Below are positions 44,553-56,489 of a DNA stretch of 64,000 nt, piece by piece. Where the stretch lies: assembly GCA_963995505.1 (NCBI GenBank), contig OZ023181.1:1277487-1341486 (forward strand), written 5' to 3'. The notes beneath the pieces are model-generated. The model was not told the DNA's origin. It worked only from the letters and a program-made list of their open reading frames with translations, and searched no databases. Numbering within the stretch: the first letter of the stretch is position 1; every line of letters begins with the position of its first letter. The DNA is from Hypericum androsaemum (Eukaryota; Streptophyta; Magnoliopsida; Malpighiales; Hypericaceae). The position numbers and the translations under genes are program-made.

Positions 44553-46717
44553 TTTTAGTCTTGAGGAGGGGAGAGAGAGGAGGGAGAGATAATTAATTAA
44601 TTAATATTTAAATGAGGTATTTTTGGAAAAATATAAAAAGCTAGTAACTAAAATAATACTAATAACTTCTCATTAAGTGAGAATAATTCTTTAACATGTC
44701 ATATCATCAATCTATATTTTATAAAATAAGAGAACCAACACTCGAACGACCGAGTTTTTATTAATTTAAGAAATATCATTATGTAAATAACATTTTTAGC
44801 CGTCAGTAGAATTATGCCACCTTAATATGTTGTCTTGACATCGCCTATTCACCTTAACTTCTCTGTCATATAATAAACTAATTTTCCGACATTTATAAAC
44901 ATGGAACTTTACCATTTTTGTTGTTAGTGCCAATCGTGAATATTACTAAGGAGCCCCCGATTATGCGCGCGCTCAGGCCCCCGCCTCTGCTGGGACCATC
45001 GTTGCTAAGGAGGAAGGCGGGCGGCTCTTCGTCCCGCACGATGGTCTGTCTCGGGCAGGAGGTCGGTCGTCATCCGAGTCCCTAGGGTCGTCCTCCTCCT
45101 CGTCCTGGCATCCGTCATCAAGGTCATTCCGGTCGATTTGCAAGTACATCTTTTTGATGCTCACCAGCTGAAAATTTTACAACATGACATTAGCTTCCAC
45201 GTTTCACTACATCTCTCACCCACATATTAGATGAAAAGAAATGGGCGCTGGGTAATAGGCGAAATGAAAGATGTCTCAAGGTTACTCTTTCATAATTGAA
45301 GGAGGTCCGGAGCTACTCACTGTCGATGCAAACGAGTTGAAGAGGAAATTCTCAAAGGCCATGCACAGCAATCTTAATCCTTTGTTCAACGTCCTATACC
45401 AAACTCTAATCTGTATAGTTCCGCATGCAAAAAAAAGACGTTACAAGATTCTGGAACGATCGGAAATGACTGCATCGTTTTAGTCCGAGAGTTTGAAATG
45501 CAGAGTAAAGTTCGAAGATGTTGCCCCTTCCTCGGTGGATTAATGCCGTTCATTAACAGCTTGACTTCTTCATGATCGTGGGGTTCTATTGTTTAAGTTT
45601 CTAACGCTAAGATTGGCATATCAACAGGTTAGCTTGGTGAAAATTGTGCCCGAATTTCCGAGAACTGCTTCGAACAAGTTGCTGAGGAGAGTACCGAGAG
45701 ACCAGATCAGCCACGAGCTCTCTCTCTCTTAGACTATGTTTATTGCTCACCCAATAAAATTAATTTCTCTCTCATCAAATTACTATTCAATCCAACCCAA
45801 TCTTTTACTATCTTTATTGGTGATCTCATCACCAAATAAATAATTATTTTTTCTCTCATCCACATATTATCTATAATTTAATTTATATTTACATATAAAT
45901 TGCAATGAATATATAAAATTATGCGTCCATAATTATAACAATAAAAAAATTAAAATAAAATAACAAAATTAAGATTATAAAAATTAGAATACAAAATTAG
46001 AAAGAAATCAATCGAGCTACAAATAGATGTCGAAAATATGTTTGAAATCAATAGTCGAGCGAGTTACGAAGATGAGTTTTGGTTGGGGAGCAACAACTTC
46101 TTATTCCGGAGTTCGATTGAGTTGATTCAAGTTGCTTTGTAAAGGGAGACGTATATCTACAACTTTTTAGTTTATGACTTCTCCAAATTTAGAGTGTAAA
46201 AAGATCTAAAATATATTTGAATTCAATAGTTGAGCGAGTTACGAGGATGGCTTTTGGTTGGGGAACCACAACTGAGTCCGATTGAGTTGATTCAAGTTGT
46301 TTTGTGAATGTGAGACGTATATCTACAACTTTTTAGTTTACGACTTCTCGAAATTCAGAGTGTAAAAATATCGAAAATACGTTTGAAGTTAATATTTGAT
46401 CGAGTTACAAGCATCCAAAGTTGGAATACAAGATTGTTTATCAAAATATGTCAATATTTGACTCTATTTATAGATAATTGAAAAATACTATTTTTTATTT
46501 TTATCGAAAGATAATATTAATTATGATAACCAAACAAATAATATCTACTAATATCTATTTCAACGAATAATATTGTCCCACGTGTCATTAGGATTAAATT
46601 AAGATTAGAAAAAATCACTCGCGAGCGTGGGCTCGTCTCACCGAGCGGATCGCCCAAATAATACACCCCCTTTTCTATATTTTTTTTCGTTTTGTCTTGT
46701 AGTCAGTCTTAGGAGTA
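44553..46717. other. Intergenic with tandem repeats, no supported gene
   Basis: 44,950-45,170 is moderately GC-rich with an acidic low-complexity minus-strand frame. 45,271-45,483 is a 70-codon plus-strand frame that I do not recognise. 45,720-46,660 is AT-rich and looks transposon-derived, containing the 175-bp tandem repeat below. Confidence 0.4.
46020..46410. repeat. Tandem repeat, about 175 bp, two copies plus a partial third
   Basis: GAGCGAGTTACGA marks the units at 46,057 and 46,232, with a related GATCGAGTTACAA at 46,398 starting a partial copy. Each unit includes AGACGTATATCTACAAC. Diverged by several bases. Confidence 0.75.
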
Positions 46718-46722
46718 GAATG
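46718..46722. repeat. Target site duplication of solo LTR
   Basis: GAATG, repeated at 47,945-47,949. Confidence 0.85.
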
Positions 46723-47944
46723 TGTTGTGGTCGGAGGGTTCGGTGTACTTGATTAGGATCTACTGCAGTCGAGGCAAGTGTTGGACACTTTCTCCGTAAG
46801 ACGAGATTGTCCCGTATATTTCAGTGCGTTACGGGCTACGACAATCGTCCCCAAGATACAACGACTGTTTGGGCATTTCCAAAAACATTGCACACGTATC
46901 TCGAAACTTTCGGGCGAACCCTTATATACCCAGAACTTTCGGACGGACTTTTGTAAGTGAAGAACGGGGGAGAGGAGAAGACAACAATACTTATGGAATG
47001 CACTTGTTGCTGGGATGGATAGCAAATGAGGGGGAGAGGCCTATTTATAGGCGCTTGAAGAGTGGCAGGCAGGCACTCCGAAGGGGCACGAGGCACTTTC
47101 GAAGAGAGGCGACTCAGGCACGCAGCCAGACCGCTCGTGGCCCTTCGCAGATGTCCCTTCAGAGATGTCCCTTCGCTAGGCAGACAGGCTGGCTGCGCTC
47201 GTGGCCCTTCGGTGGCATTCTGGATCCTTCCAGGTGCGTCCAGACTTTGCTGGCACTCCTTCACGAGGGATCTCGCAACCCTTCGTCCGTCTGGAAGTCT
47301 CCAGGACGTTCCAGCCCTTCGTGCCTCTTCGGTGGCCATCTTGGAAGGCGCTCGCAGCCCCTCGTCACTTCGGTAGCTACGCAGCTCTCTCCGGACTCGA
47401 GAAAAATACTTAAGGCTCCTCCAGCTCCTAGCGGCGATGCGCACGTGCGAAGTGCCAAGTGCGCCACAAAGCGCCCAATGCGCCATGCGCACACGCACGT
47501 GCTCGTGCTACGCACTATCCTCGTCGCGGTCCGAGTTGGCTTTTCTTCCAGGTGGTCAACTTATTTCCTAGTCAACAAGGAGTTTCTCCTTATAAACTAG
47601 GAAATGTTGGTGCCACTTTCCAATGTGGGATTCCACTTTCCATTTCCCTTTTGGGCCTTTCAAGTGCCAAGTGCGCCACAAAGCGCCCATTGCGACCTGC
47701 GTCCAATGCGCCATGTGCACACTCGCGTGCGCGTGCTCGTGCTCGGATGGTGCTACGCACCATCCTCGTCGCGGTCCAAGTTGGCTTTCCTTCCAGGTGG
47801 TCAACTTATTTCCTAGTCAACAAGGAGTTTCTCCTTATAAACTAGGAAATGTTGGTGCCACTTTCCAATGTGGGATTGCACTTTCCAAATCCCTTTTGGG
47901 CCTCCCACTTCCTTTCCACTTTGGGCTTATTCACAAATCCAACA
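46723..47944 (-). mobile_element. Solo LTR (1,222 bp)
   Basis: Begins TGTTGTGG and ends CCAACA (TG..CA), with perfect 5-bp duplication GAATG and no internal retrotransposon sequence, the signature of recombination between two LTRs. On the minus strand it reads TGTTGGATTTGTG.. and has a TATAAATAGG box near 47,047, so the source element was probably minus-oriented. Superfamily cannot be told without coding sequence. Positions 47,450-47,905 contain a tandem duplication. Confidence 0.88.
47449..47905. repeat. Tandem duplication of about 215-245 bp within the solo LTR
   Basis: AAGTGCCAAGTGCGCCACAAAG starts units at 47,450 and 47,667 (20-base core). Both run to the CTTTTGGGCCT stretch and contain TATAAACTAGG. 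The second has an extra 24-30 bp rich in GTGCGC words. Confidence 0.85.
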
Positions 47945-47949
47945 GAATG

Positions 47950-48682
47950 TAGCATCTGCAGCGTCAACGTTGTATCAGGAACACCATCGGGCCTCTTCCA
48001 ACTATAAGAAGCAAGGGTTTTGAGCCGGATATGAAGGTGCAAAGAGTGGCATTTACGAAATTAGTGTGGCGGCCAATTGCCGTGGAAGTTGTGAAGCTCC
48101 ACAATTGGCCATTGCCACTTCCGGGGTATGGCTAATGGCGGTGGTGTTTGATGACATCGTTGGACCAATCCCCTGCCTTCTTTTACCTTCAAACAAGGAT
48201 ATGCAAAATCATCTTTGCCACTGTGTTTTTCTTATAAAAATGTCTGAATCTAACTTTTTACTTTTTAATAAGATAGTTTTGAAATGAAAGGTGCAAGCAA
48301 AATGAATTACACGTTTATTGAGCTCTTAGTACATAGAAATGTTTCAATTATCATCATATATTTTCTAAAATTACATCGGTCAAGAAGCATATCACAGCGC
48401 AAATATCCATTCTAATTTACGGCTCCAAGTTGAATTTGGGGCGTTTGGGTACATGTGGCGGGAAAATTCGCGCGGGAGATTATTTTTTAGGGTTGAAAGG
48501 GGTAGCGACACGTTACGCACCGTTTCGTGTTTCCGCGTGAGGGGGAGAATATGAGAACTTAAATTTGCAAATGCATTTTAATTTTTTTTTTAAATTGAAC
48601 TATTAAAATACAAACATCAATGTTTCGAGAGAAGAAGAAAAGTATTCTTTTACAAAATCAGCTTTTCAATAAAATATGGTAT
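47950..48682. other. Intergenic, no supported gene
   Basis: AT-rich. Nothing recognised beyond short open frames. Confidence 0.4.
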
Positions 48683-48691
48683 TTGATATTA

Positions 48692-49827
48692 GGGATAAGT
48701 TCACTTAAGTACCCAGTGGTTTCAAATCTTTTTACTTAAGTATCCTGTGATTTCACTTTTTCTATTTTGGTGACGGAGATTTCAAAATTTGACACTTTTG
48801 GTAACAAACTCTTAACTAGAGTTGGTTTTGTCCCAGTTGGCATTTTAATAGTTATCCACATCAGCGCCTCGTCATATTTCTCTATCCTAAGTGGCGCTAA
48901 CGTGAATAAATTAAAAGAATCCAATTGAAATTTAAAAAAAATCGGATATCTACACTCTAGACTCCTCAATTCCCCCCAAATCCCCTACCCATAAAAATTT
49001 CTCTATCGAAGTTCTTCCCTAGCTCCAGAAAATTTCTATATCCAAGTTCTATCCAAATCCCAATTGCTGGAAAATGATCGCTACTTTACTTTCTTAAGTA
49101 TTAGTATGTCAAATGCTAAAAAAAACATGTTTACTGACTACTATCCTCTGGAAATGTACCAAGCTATGTTTTTGTAACGTACCTGTACCAGATTAGAAGA
49201 CAGGAATAGATGTAGGACCATTATGCAGTTAGTCATATTAGGATATAAATAGTTTCATAGAAAGACTAGGGAACCATTCTGATATTTTGACAACTATTAT
49301 CTTTCTAAGAGAATATGTATGCTTCTCGTCTCTTCCTCTCTATCTCCTTCTTCCCACTTTTCTGATTAGGGTTCTTAGTCCCTTTCTTGATCAAGATCGT
49401 TACAGTCTTCTTCATTACCATTGTTGAACCTTGCTGTAAGTTCTTAATCTTAGTTCGGCAATCGTTCCTAGGTTTTGGCCCAAGTTCTACGGTTTCATCC
49501 GAGGGTTCCTAGGGTCTCGATATATGCTACCGTGTGGGAGTTCGACCAGAATTTCGATGGGGTTTAGATAGATTTCAGATTTTTTTTATTTCAATTGAAT
49601 ATTTTTAATTTATCCACGTTATCGCCACCTTGGATAGAGAAATATGACGAGGTGCTGATGTGGATGACTATAGAAATGCCAACTGGGACAAAAGTAACTC
49701 TAGTTAAGAATTTGTCACCAAAAGTGTCAAATTTTGAAACATCCGTTACCAAAGTAGAAAAAGTGAAACCACATGATACTTAAGTAAAAAAGTTTGAAAC
49801 CACAAGGCGCTTAAGTGAACTTATTTC
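48692..49827. mobile_element. Mutator-like element, non-autonomous, exact 9-bp target duplication (1,136 bp)
   Basis: Long inverted repeats (about 220 bp; the left arm starts GGGATAAGTTCACTTAAG) with TTGATATTA on both sides (48,683-48,691 and 49,828-49,836). Nine-base duplications with long inverted repeats identify Mutator-like elements. The centre (about 48,960-49,590) is AT-rich with no transposase or recognisable captured gene. Confidence 0.9.
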
Positions 49828-49859
49828 TTGATATTATGTTCAATAATTATAATATATGT

Positions 49860-50126
49860 CAGGAAAAAATATACTTTAGTACCCTGTAGTATCGCATTTC
49901 GTGATTGGACAATGTAGTTTAAAATCCATCAATCATGTCTAATTTATTTGAAATTTATCAAGCTACGGTCACGCTTAGGCCCAGGTGATTTTCGGTCCTA
50001 ACTGGACTGCCACGTCATTGAAACGGTCTCATTTTCGTCTCTCGTGGCCTTTGTGATTCCTAAAAAAAGTTCAAAAACAACCCCAAAAAAACTATATCAT
50101 CTCCCTCCTTCATCCTCTCTCTCCTC
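49860..50126. mobile_element. Mutator-type arm next to captured RanBP1 sequence
   Basis: The wording (ACTTTAGTACCCTGTAG, then GTCCTAACTGGACTGCCACGTC) resembles the arms of the neighbouring Mutator-like elements. Its partner arm was not found, so it is a fragment or its far end is too diverged. Confidence 0.4.
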
Positions 50127-50410
50127 CTCCACCACAAATGGATGCAGAAAAGTTCCTCCTTGAACTCACCATCAGCGAAATCAACACTGTGCCACATGCA
50201 CGGCTTATCGTTACCGCAGTGCTCTTGCACCGTCACGGTCGAGACCATTACATAACCCAAATTAGTGTAAGAAACTCCCTAATCGCGCTCCTGGATGAGA
50301 CGGACCTTGCCAGAAGCCTTGTGCTTAAGAAGCTTGATGCACCCGGCCCTGCGCTCCTTCACTTGTTCGCGTCGTTGTCGAAATGGTACAATTTCACCTT
50401 CCTTAGAAGC
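50127..50410 (-). pseudogene. RanBP1-like domain fragment, captured and broken
   Basis: Read from 50,410 downwards. The first part gives VKERRAGCIKLLKHKASGKV, matching the WKERG.G..K.LKHK..GKVRL core of Ran-binding protein 1. After a TAG at about 50,279 and a diverged stretch of about 20 codons, the second part gives VQEHCGNDKPCMWHSVDFAD then GEFKEELFCIHL, matching the C-terminal half of the same domain. RanBP1 binds Ran-GTP and helps RanGAP in nuclear transport. The intervening residues (the family's K-T-L-K-I-CANH part) are lost, the flanking gene is absent, and there is no intron. It sits beside a Mutator-type arm, so transposon capture is the likely route. Confidence 0.75.
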
Positions 50411-50439
50411 CCAGAGAGATAAAAACTCAAACACCAAAG

Positions 50440-51600
50440 AAGGAGACATAGCGAGCGGAATCAAAGCAACATGGGTAGATAATATTTTGTTGCAAAATAA
50501 GCTCATTCTTGTTGCAAAATGAATTTAAAGATTTTGGCCTTAACACAAAAAAAGCGAGAAGATGAAAATTTAGCTTTTGGGAATAAATAATCTTTTGATG
50601 TAAGTGTATTGTTTCTTTAATATTTTTCCTTTATAGTTGTCTTGAATTTCAAAATTAATCAACTATTTTTTTCTTTCTTAAGTTGCATACTAGCAAAAAA
50701 CATATGTAACTCAACTTGTATATGAAGATAAATTTGAGATAACTTAAATTTACAAATTCACTCTAATTTAGAAAAAACATTGAACTATAAAAATACAAAC
50801 ATCAATTTTTCGAGAGAAGAAAAAATAAAAAATCAATGTTCTTATTCTTTTTAGAAATAAAGAACATTGATATCGTTCTCTAAAATTAAAGTGAATAGAT
50901 CAAAGGAACAAATTTGTTAATCCGTAGATTTTCAAATATCTGAATCAAACAAAAGGACAATGCATTCTGAATTATTCATTTTTATATTAAAATCACAAAA
51001 TTTACAAATATGCATTATTTTTCTTTACCAATATTGTAATAGGCCATTCAAAATTTTGTGCATTAAGGAGTCCAATAGCAATTTCTTGTATAAACTTTTG
51101 AAAAAATAAAGGTTAGCTCTTTTCTTCATATAAGAAGATCGAAAAGAAACAATAAACAACACAATGCCTCAAACCCTTGTTGTCTCAAGACTTGTAGTGC
51201 ATGAGCATTAACACCGAGGAAATAAGAAGAAGAAGAAGAGGAAGAGGAAGAAAAAAGAAATCCGAAAGTTTTTGAAACAAAAAGAAAAAATGGACCGAGG
51301 AGGAGTATAAGTGGAAGTGGGAGGGAAGAAAGAATACTAAAAAAGATTACAAGAACTCTCTCTGCCGCCGGAGTTTCTCTTCTCTCCCTCCCGCCAACGG
51401 CGGTCCTCCACTCACATATCTTCCTCCTCTCCCTCGTAACCTAAATAACCTCTATCTTCTCTATTCTCTATTTCTTTTCAATTTCGGTCAAGTATAGATG
51501 AAAATGGGAAAAAGTGTGATTGCGTTGAGATTTATTGTTGTTTTGTGTGATTGCAGCATCTAAAGGACGCAAAGATGCTCGCGGAGAAAGGGAAGTGGTC
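50440..51600. other. AT-rich intergenic, partial copy of duplicated block
   Basis: 50,460-50,720 matches the block at 51,680-51,750 / 52,915-53,070 and 55,380-55,590. 51,230-51,460 is a purine-rich then GC-richer stretch without a gene. Confidence 0.5.
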
Positions 51601-51604
51601 CTAA

Positions 51605-53930
51605 AAGGCGGGGATGGTAGTGATTACATTTCATAGATATCACATTTCAAACATGCGCCAGTGATTACCTTAAAATTACACTACACATAAAAGTGAGCTT
51701 ATTTTTGTTGCAAGATTAATTCAAAGATTTTGGCATTAACACAAAAAAAGAAAGAAAGGGATAATTATCCTAAGGTCCTCGGTGTTTGAGCAAAACTCTC
51801 TTTTAAACCTTACTGTTTTCAATAACCTTTCTCGGTCCTTCTAGTTTGAAATATCTTACTGTTTTCAATAACCTTTCTCGGTCCTTCTAGTTTGAAATAA
51901 TCACTCTCAGGTCCCTAGCGGGTCAACCGCTGACATCAGCGGTCAACATAAACTTTTTTATGACCATTATACCCTTAAAACAACAAAAAAACCAAAACAT
52001 CTCCTACGCAGCCGCTTCATCGACTTCAACTGAAGATCATCCTGTCTTACAAAAACACCTCCTATTGCAGCCGCTTTATCAAACCAAATAAAAGAATGAA
52101 TTTTTGAACGAACTCAACAAAAGTGGACGAGGCAAAAATCAAAGAAAAGCAAACAAGAACGACGAACAAGAACGAATTGAAAACCCTAATCGTTGCTAAC
52201 CTTAATCCAACGAAACAGAAAAAAATTAATTCAACGAACACATCCACCTAGAACCTTGAAAAGATACCAGATTGGAGAACCTTGAAGCGACGAACCCTGA
52301 ACCTTGATTTTGGAACTGGGCCAAAAATAATTTGGGAGCGGCGAACCCAGAAACCAGATTGGGGAAGAAGATGACCTCATCACTAGGAACCGACACCATC
52401 GTCGACCTCTGTCATGATCGGAGATGCCTACGAAGCCATGCTTCAAGCCCCAAACAGAAAAGAAAGTCGGGGCTACCGGTGTAAGGGGGCGGCCGGTGTA
52501 GCGAGTGAACCGAGACGAGGGAGGACGAAACGGAGAAGGAAAGATTCTGGAGGCTGGTCGAGGAAGGCTATGGTTGATCTCGGGAAAATGACAGTGACGG
52601 GTTATCTCGGGGAAGACGAGAAGGCAGGATAACTTGGCCGCGAAGAAGGATTCAGGGAAGAGATGGTTGATTTGAATTAGTTTGAGCTTTCAATTTGTTT
52701 GATTTGATTTAGTTAAAGAATTTGGCCGGAGATTTTTTTTAGAAGGGTAAAATAGTTGTTAAAAAAATTATGTTGACCGCTGATGTCAGCGAAGAACCTT
52801 AGAAGTGTATTATTTTAAACTAGAAGGACCGAGAAAGGTTATTAAAAACAGTAAAGACTAAATGGGGTATTTGCTCAAACACCAAGGACCTTAGGGTAAT
52901 TATTCCAAAAAGAAATTGACGAAGATTTAGCTTTTAGGAATAAAATTGATTTGTTGAATACATAATCTTTTGTTATAAGTAAACTTTTTATTTTTATTTT
53001 TTTCCTTTTTATTTGCTTTGGTTCTCAAAATTAATCAACTTTTATTTTCTTTCTTAAGTTGCATACTAGCAAAAGATGATATGTAATTCAACTTGTAGAT
53101 GAAGCTTTTTAATGCACTAGACCAACTAAAACAATTGATGTTCAAAGTTTTTCTTGTTTGGTTACAACAATTTATGAATTAAACATTCATACCACGAATT
53201 TTCGTATAATTGCGGTGAAAAAATATTTTCTTGTATACATTTAAATATATATATATATATATATAATGTTAGTATGCATTTGCACAACAATTTTCTAAAG
53301 AATTTTAATCTATAGATTTTTTGTATTATTTTATATAAACATATTTTTTATAACATTTTCTTGATCATAATTATTTTGTGTCAACACAAGTTGGTACGAA
53401 AGTATCAACCATGTAAACTTATATCACCGATTGATAAAAAAATGTAACCAAATTTATTGTGTTAATTGATAAACATTCTATTTGTGTCAATAATTGTTCT
53501 TTCAATAAGATTCTTCATTATTGTCAATTTTTGTGAATTCTCTGTATCTATTATCACATGACCAGTAATTGTTATCAAACCTATATGTGGTTCTATATTG
53601 TTAAAATAAAAGTTATTTTAGACATTTTCTATCACTAAAATCTTTCTTTAAGACCACTTACCCATTTCAGGCTATAAGATGTTAATTGTTTGATATTTTT
53701 TCATGTATACTCAAAAATATTTTTGACTGCATGTGAATAAAATTTTAATTTATTGATATTCCCTTAACAAAATGTTGTAACTACCTGAAAGATAGCTTTC
53801 AAAATCTATTTTTTTCTTCGCCTAATACATTAAAAAATTTCATGACAACTTGAGACAGAAAAACAAATTCAGTTGATCAATTTTGTAAATCAAAGCAAAT
53901 ATAGATGATAAATATAATAAGTGATTTGCT
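51605..53930. repeat. AT-rich duplicated block, copy A (interrupted by a Mutator-like element)
   Basis: Left part 51,605-51,753 and right part 52,907-53,930 match 55,277-56,085, which lacks the 1.15-kb insertion. It has many paired stretches such as CATTTCATAGATATCACATT and TTGAATACATAATCTTTTGT. An (AT)n run lies at 53,245-53,264. Non-coding. Confidence 0.8.
51754..52906. mobile_element. Mutator-like element, non-autonomous (1,153 bp)
   Basis: Inverted arms of roughly 190 bp (ATAATTATCCTAAGGTCC at the left, GGACCTTAGGGTAATTAT at the right; both contain CTGACATCAGCGGTCAACAT or its complement). AAAAAGAAA flanks it at 51,745-51,753 and 52,907-52,915, supported by the empty site at 55,415, though the site is low in complexity. 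The interior (52,370-52,650) is GC-richer and may be captured sequence; I could not identify it. Confidence 0.8.
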
Positions 53931-53969
53931 CGCACAAAAGAAAAAAATAACACCATCAATTATGGATTG

Positions 53970-55275
53970 TTAGGGTTTTGCTTATTGGTAATCTTGAATT
54001 TCTTGTATTCTGTTTCTAGAAGTTATTGGGAAGGAGGAGGAGAGGGACCTGAGTTTGTTGTAGGACAAGGAGGAGGTCGCAACGATCATTACAACGTACC
54101 ATGATATTGAGGAATACATGTCCCACCCTACTACAGCTGCCCCTGCTGATCTTGATCAACTCGGTATTTCCCTTTTGGAAATATGGCATTGGTTGTGCGT
54201 GCTTGAGTCTGTATGACTCGTTTGAATTTTGTAGGCGACTATAATGTTGCTCCGAGTGTTCTTCGAGTTAGGAACATACATATCAGTTCCCCTATATTAG
54301 TTGTGAGGAGTCTAATCTTCTGTAAGGCGGGTGGCTGTATTCAGTGGCGTGTTCTGCTTATTCTATCTTCTCGGTCTTTGATCTGAACTTGTTCTTTTTC
54401 AGTTGTTCTCGAATGGGATGAAGGAGTCAGAGCAATGGGAAGTGGCACTCTGTATACAAGCCTCTAGTGATTGCATCAAAATCTTGATTTTCTTCTTCCC
54501 CTATAAATTTCTTCGTCCTCCCCAAGAATAAGGGTTCCACTAATTGTTAATTTTCCTTTATTGTTTACAATCAGTTGTTTTAATGCATTGTTCTTATTAT
54601 AACAATGATGTGTGGACAAAAGAAGATGTCTTCTTAGTCTCTTTTATTTCATGTACTGGCTGTCAATGAGTTCTCTTGCTTCATTGCTTGATTTGCTGAT
54701 GGCTGCTAACAAGTTCGAGGTTGCATCATGCATGAGAGAATGCAGTAAGTTATTGCGCGAATTACCCATGACTAGTGTGCCAGCTTTGCTCTATTCAGAC
54801 CTTCTCTCAAGTGTTATTATGGGTGAAGCAGTTCAACCATTGATAAGATACCGCAATGCAATTCCTCGTCATGCACTACAAAGATATAGACAAGTATTAT
54901 TCCTATCTTATTAGTTTACATCTCCAATTTTTGTTTGTATTGGGTTGATTTGATCCACATTGTGGACGTAATTGGATTTTCTTGTGTGGACGTAAATTAT
55001 ATTTTTCATGCTATTTTAAATAGAAACTTTGTCCAACGTAACCATGAGACTGCTATCAAGATTCTTGTTGGAAGTGTGATATTTTGTTTCCCCGATAATG
55101 AGACTGATGTTATTCATTTGATCCTTAGGCAGATTTCCGAAAAATTACTTAACTTACCTCTGGATGGCTTTAAGCATGTACTCTCAAGTGATAATCTTCT
55201 GGTAGCTTCAGTGGATGTTGTGCATGACTTGGTGCTTATGTGGCCTTAACGTTCATTATCACATATTAGAGGAAG
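53970..55275 (+). pseudogene. BTB/POZ-BACK protein, POB1/LRB type, copy 4 (both ends missing)
   Basis: Starts within intron 1 sequence matching copy 2 and ends abruptly in exon 6, where AGGTGGGGATGG joins it to the AT-rich block. There is no promoter and no exon 1. Exon 2 (54,020-54,163) has an in-frame TAG near 54,058. Exon 3 (from 54,235) has lost its GT donor, the exon 4 donor is also altered, exon 5 (from about 54,617) has deletions and frame changes, and only the first 130 bp of exon 6 remain (from about 55,133), ending in a TAA in place of the Trp-Ala codons. It lies beyond PGD and VHA-E, outside the tandem array, so it is an older or dispersed copy. Confidence 0.88.
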
Positions 55276-55276
55276 G

Positions 55277-56340
55277 TGGGGATGGGGGGACGATAGTGAT
55301 TACATTTCATAGATATCACATTTCAAAATTGCGGTAATGATTATCTTAAAATTATACTACACATAAAAATGAGCTTATTTTTGTTGCAAGATTAATTTAA
55401 AGATTTTGGCCTTAACACCCAAAAAAATGATTGATGAAAATTTAGCTTTTGGGAATAAAATTGATTTGTTGAATACATAATCTTTTGTTGTATGTAAATT
55501 GTTTATTTTAATTCTTTTCCTTTATATTTGCTTTTGTTTTCAAAATTAATCAACTTTTTTTTCCTTCTTAAGTTGCATACTAGCAAAAAATGATATGTAA
55601 TTCAGCTTGTACATGAAGCTTTTTAATGTACTAGGCCAACAAAAACAATACGTCTTCAAAGTTTTTCCTTGTTTGGTTACGACAATTCGTGAATTTTATT
55701 CATATCATGAATTTTGATTTAAATGTTGTGAAAACATTTTGTTGTATACATTTAAAATTATTAAACAACATATATGTATCTTAGTATGCATTTGCGCAAC
55801 AATTTTATAAAATTTTAATCAATAGATTTTTTGTATTATTTTTATATAAACACATGTTTTTTAAAATATTTTATTTACCATAATTATTTTGTGTCAATGC
55901 ATGTTGGTACAAAGTGTCAACCATGTAAACTGATATCACTGATTGATAAAAGAAATTAACCAAATTTATTGTGCCAATTGATAAATATTTTATTCGTGTC
56001 AATAATTGTTCTTTCAATAAGATTCTTTATTTTTGTCAATTTTTATGAATTCTCTGCATCTATTGTCACATGACTAGTAATTGTTATTTCAGTAAGATTC
56101 TTTTGTTGTGAGCAAATTGTTTCGTATATTTTTTTATTTATATTTTCTTTGGTTTACAAAATAAATCAAGTTAATTTATTTTTCTATCTTAAGTTGCATA
56201 CTAGAAAAAAATTTACTTTATCCCAAAATGCATATGAAATTTTTCAATGCACTAGAAGATGAAGAAAAAGTAGATCTCGAAAATTTTCTTTCGGTTGGTT
56301 GCAACAACTTGTGAAGAGAACATTAATGAATTGAATTTTT
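55277..56340. repeat. AT-rich duplicated block, copy B
   Basis: Matches copy A (51,605-53,930) without the Mutator-like insertion. 56,090-56,260 partly repeats 55,485-55,600 (TTAAGTTGCATACTAG at 55,569 and 56,189). Non-coding. Confidence 0.8.
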
Positions 56341-56489
56341 ATTTACATGCAATCGAAAGCTTGAAAATGGTAGATTTATAATAGTTATACTGGTTTACTC
56401 CACTAATTTCAATGTTGTTGCATCCTCGCAAAAATATCGTAACAAAAATTTCAGATACTCGACTTTGATGACTGAAGAAGGACGCTGAT

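Noticed and set aside
45271..45483. 70-codon plus-strand frame as a gene
   Set aside because: No recognisable family, no neighbouring exons and transposon-like surroundings; left as unassigned sequence.
46824..47600. Long open frames on both strands (about 220-258 codons)
   Set aside because: They lie inside the solo LTR, overlap each other on opposite strands and have no conserved domain; they result from its GC content.
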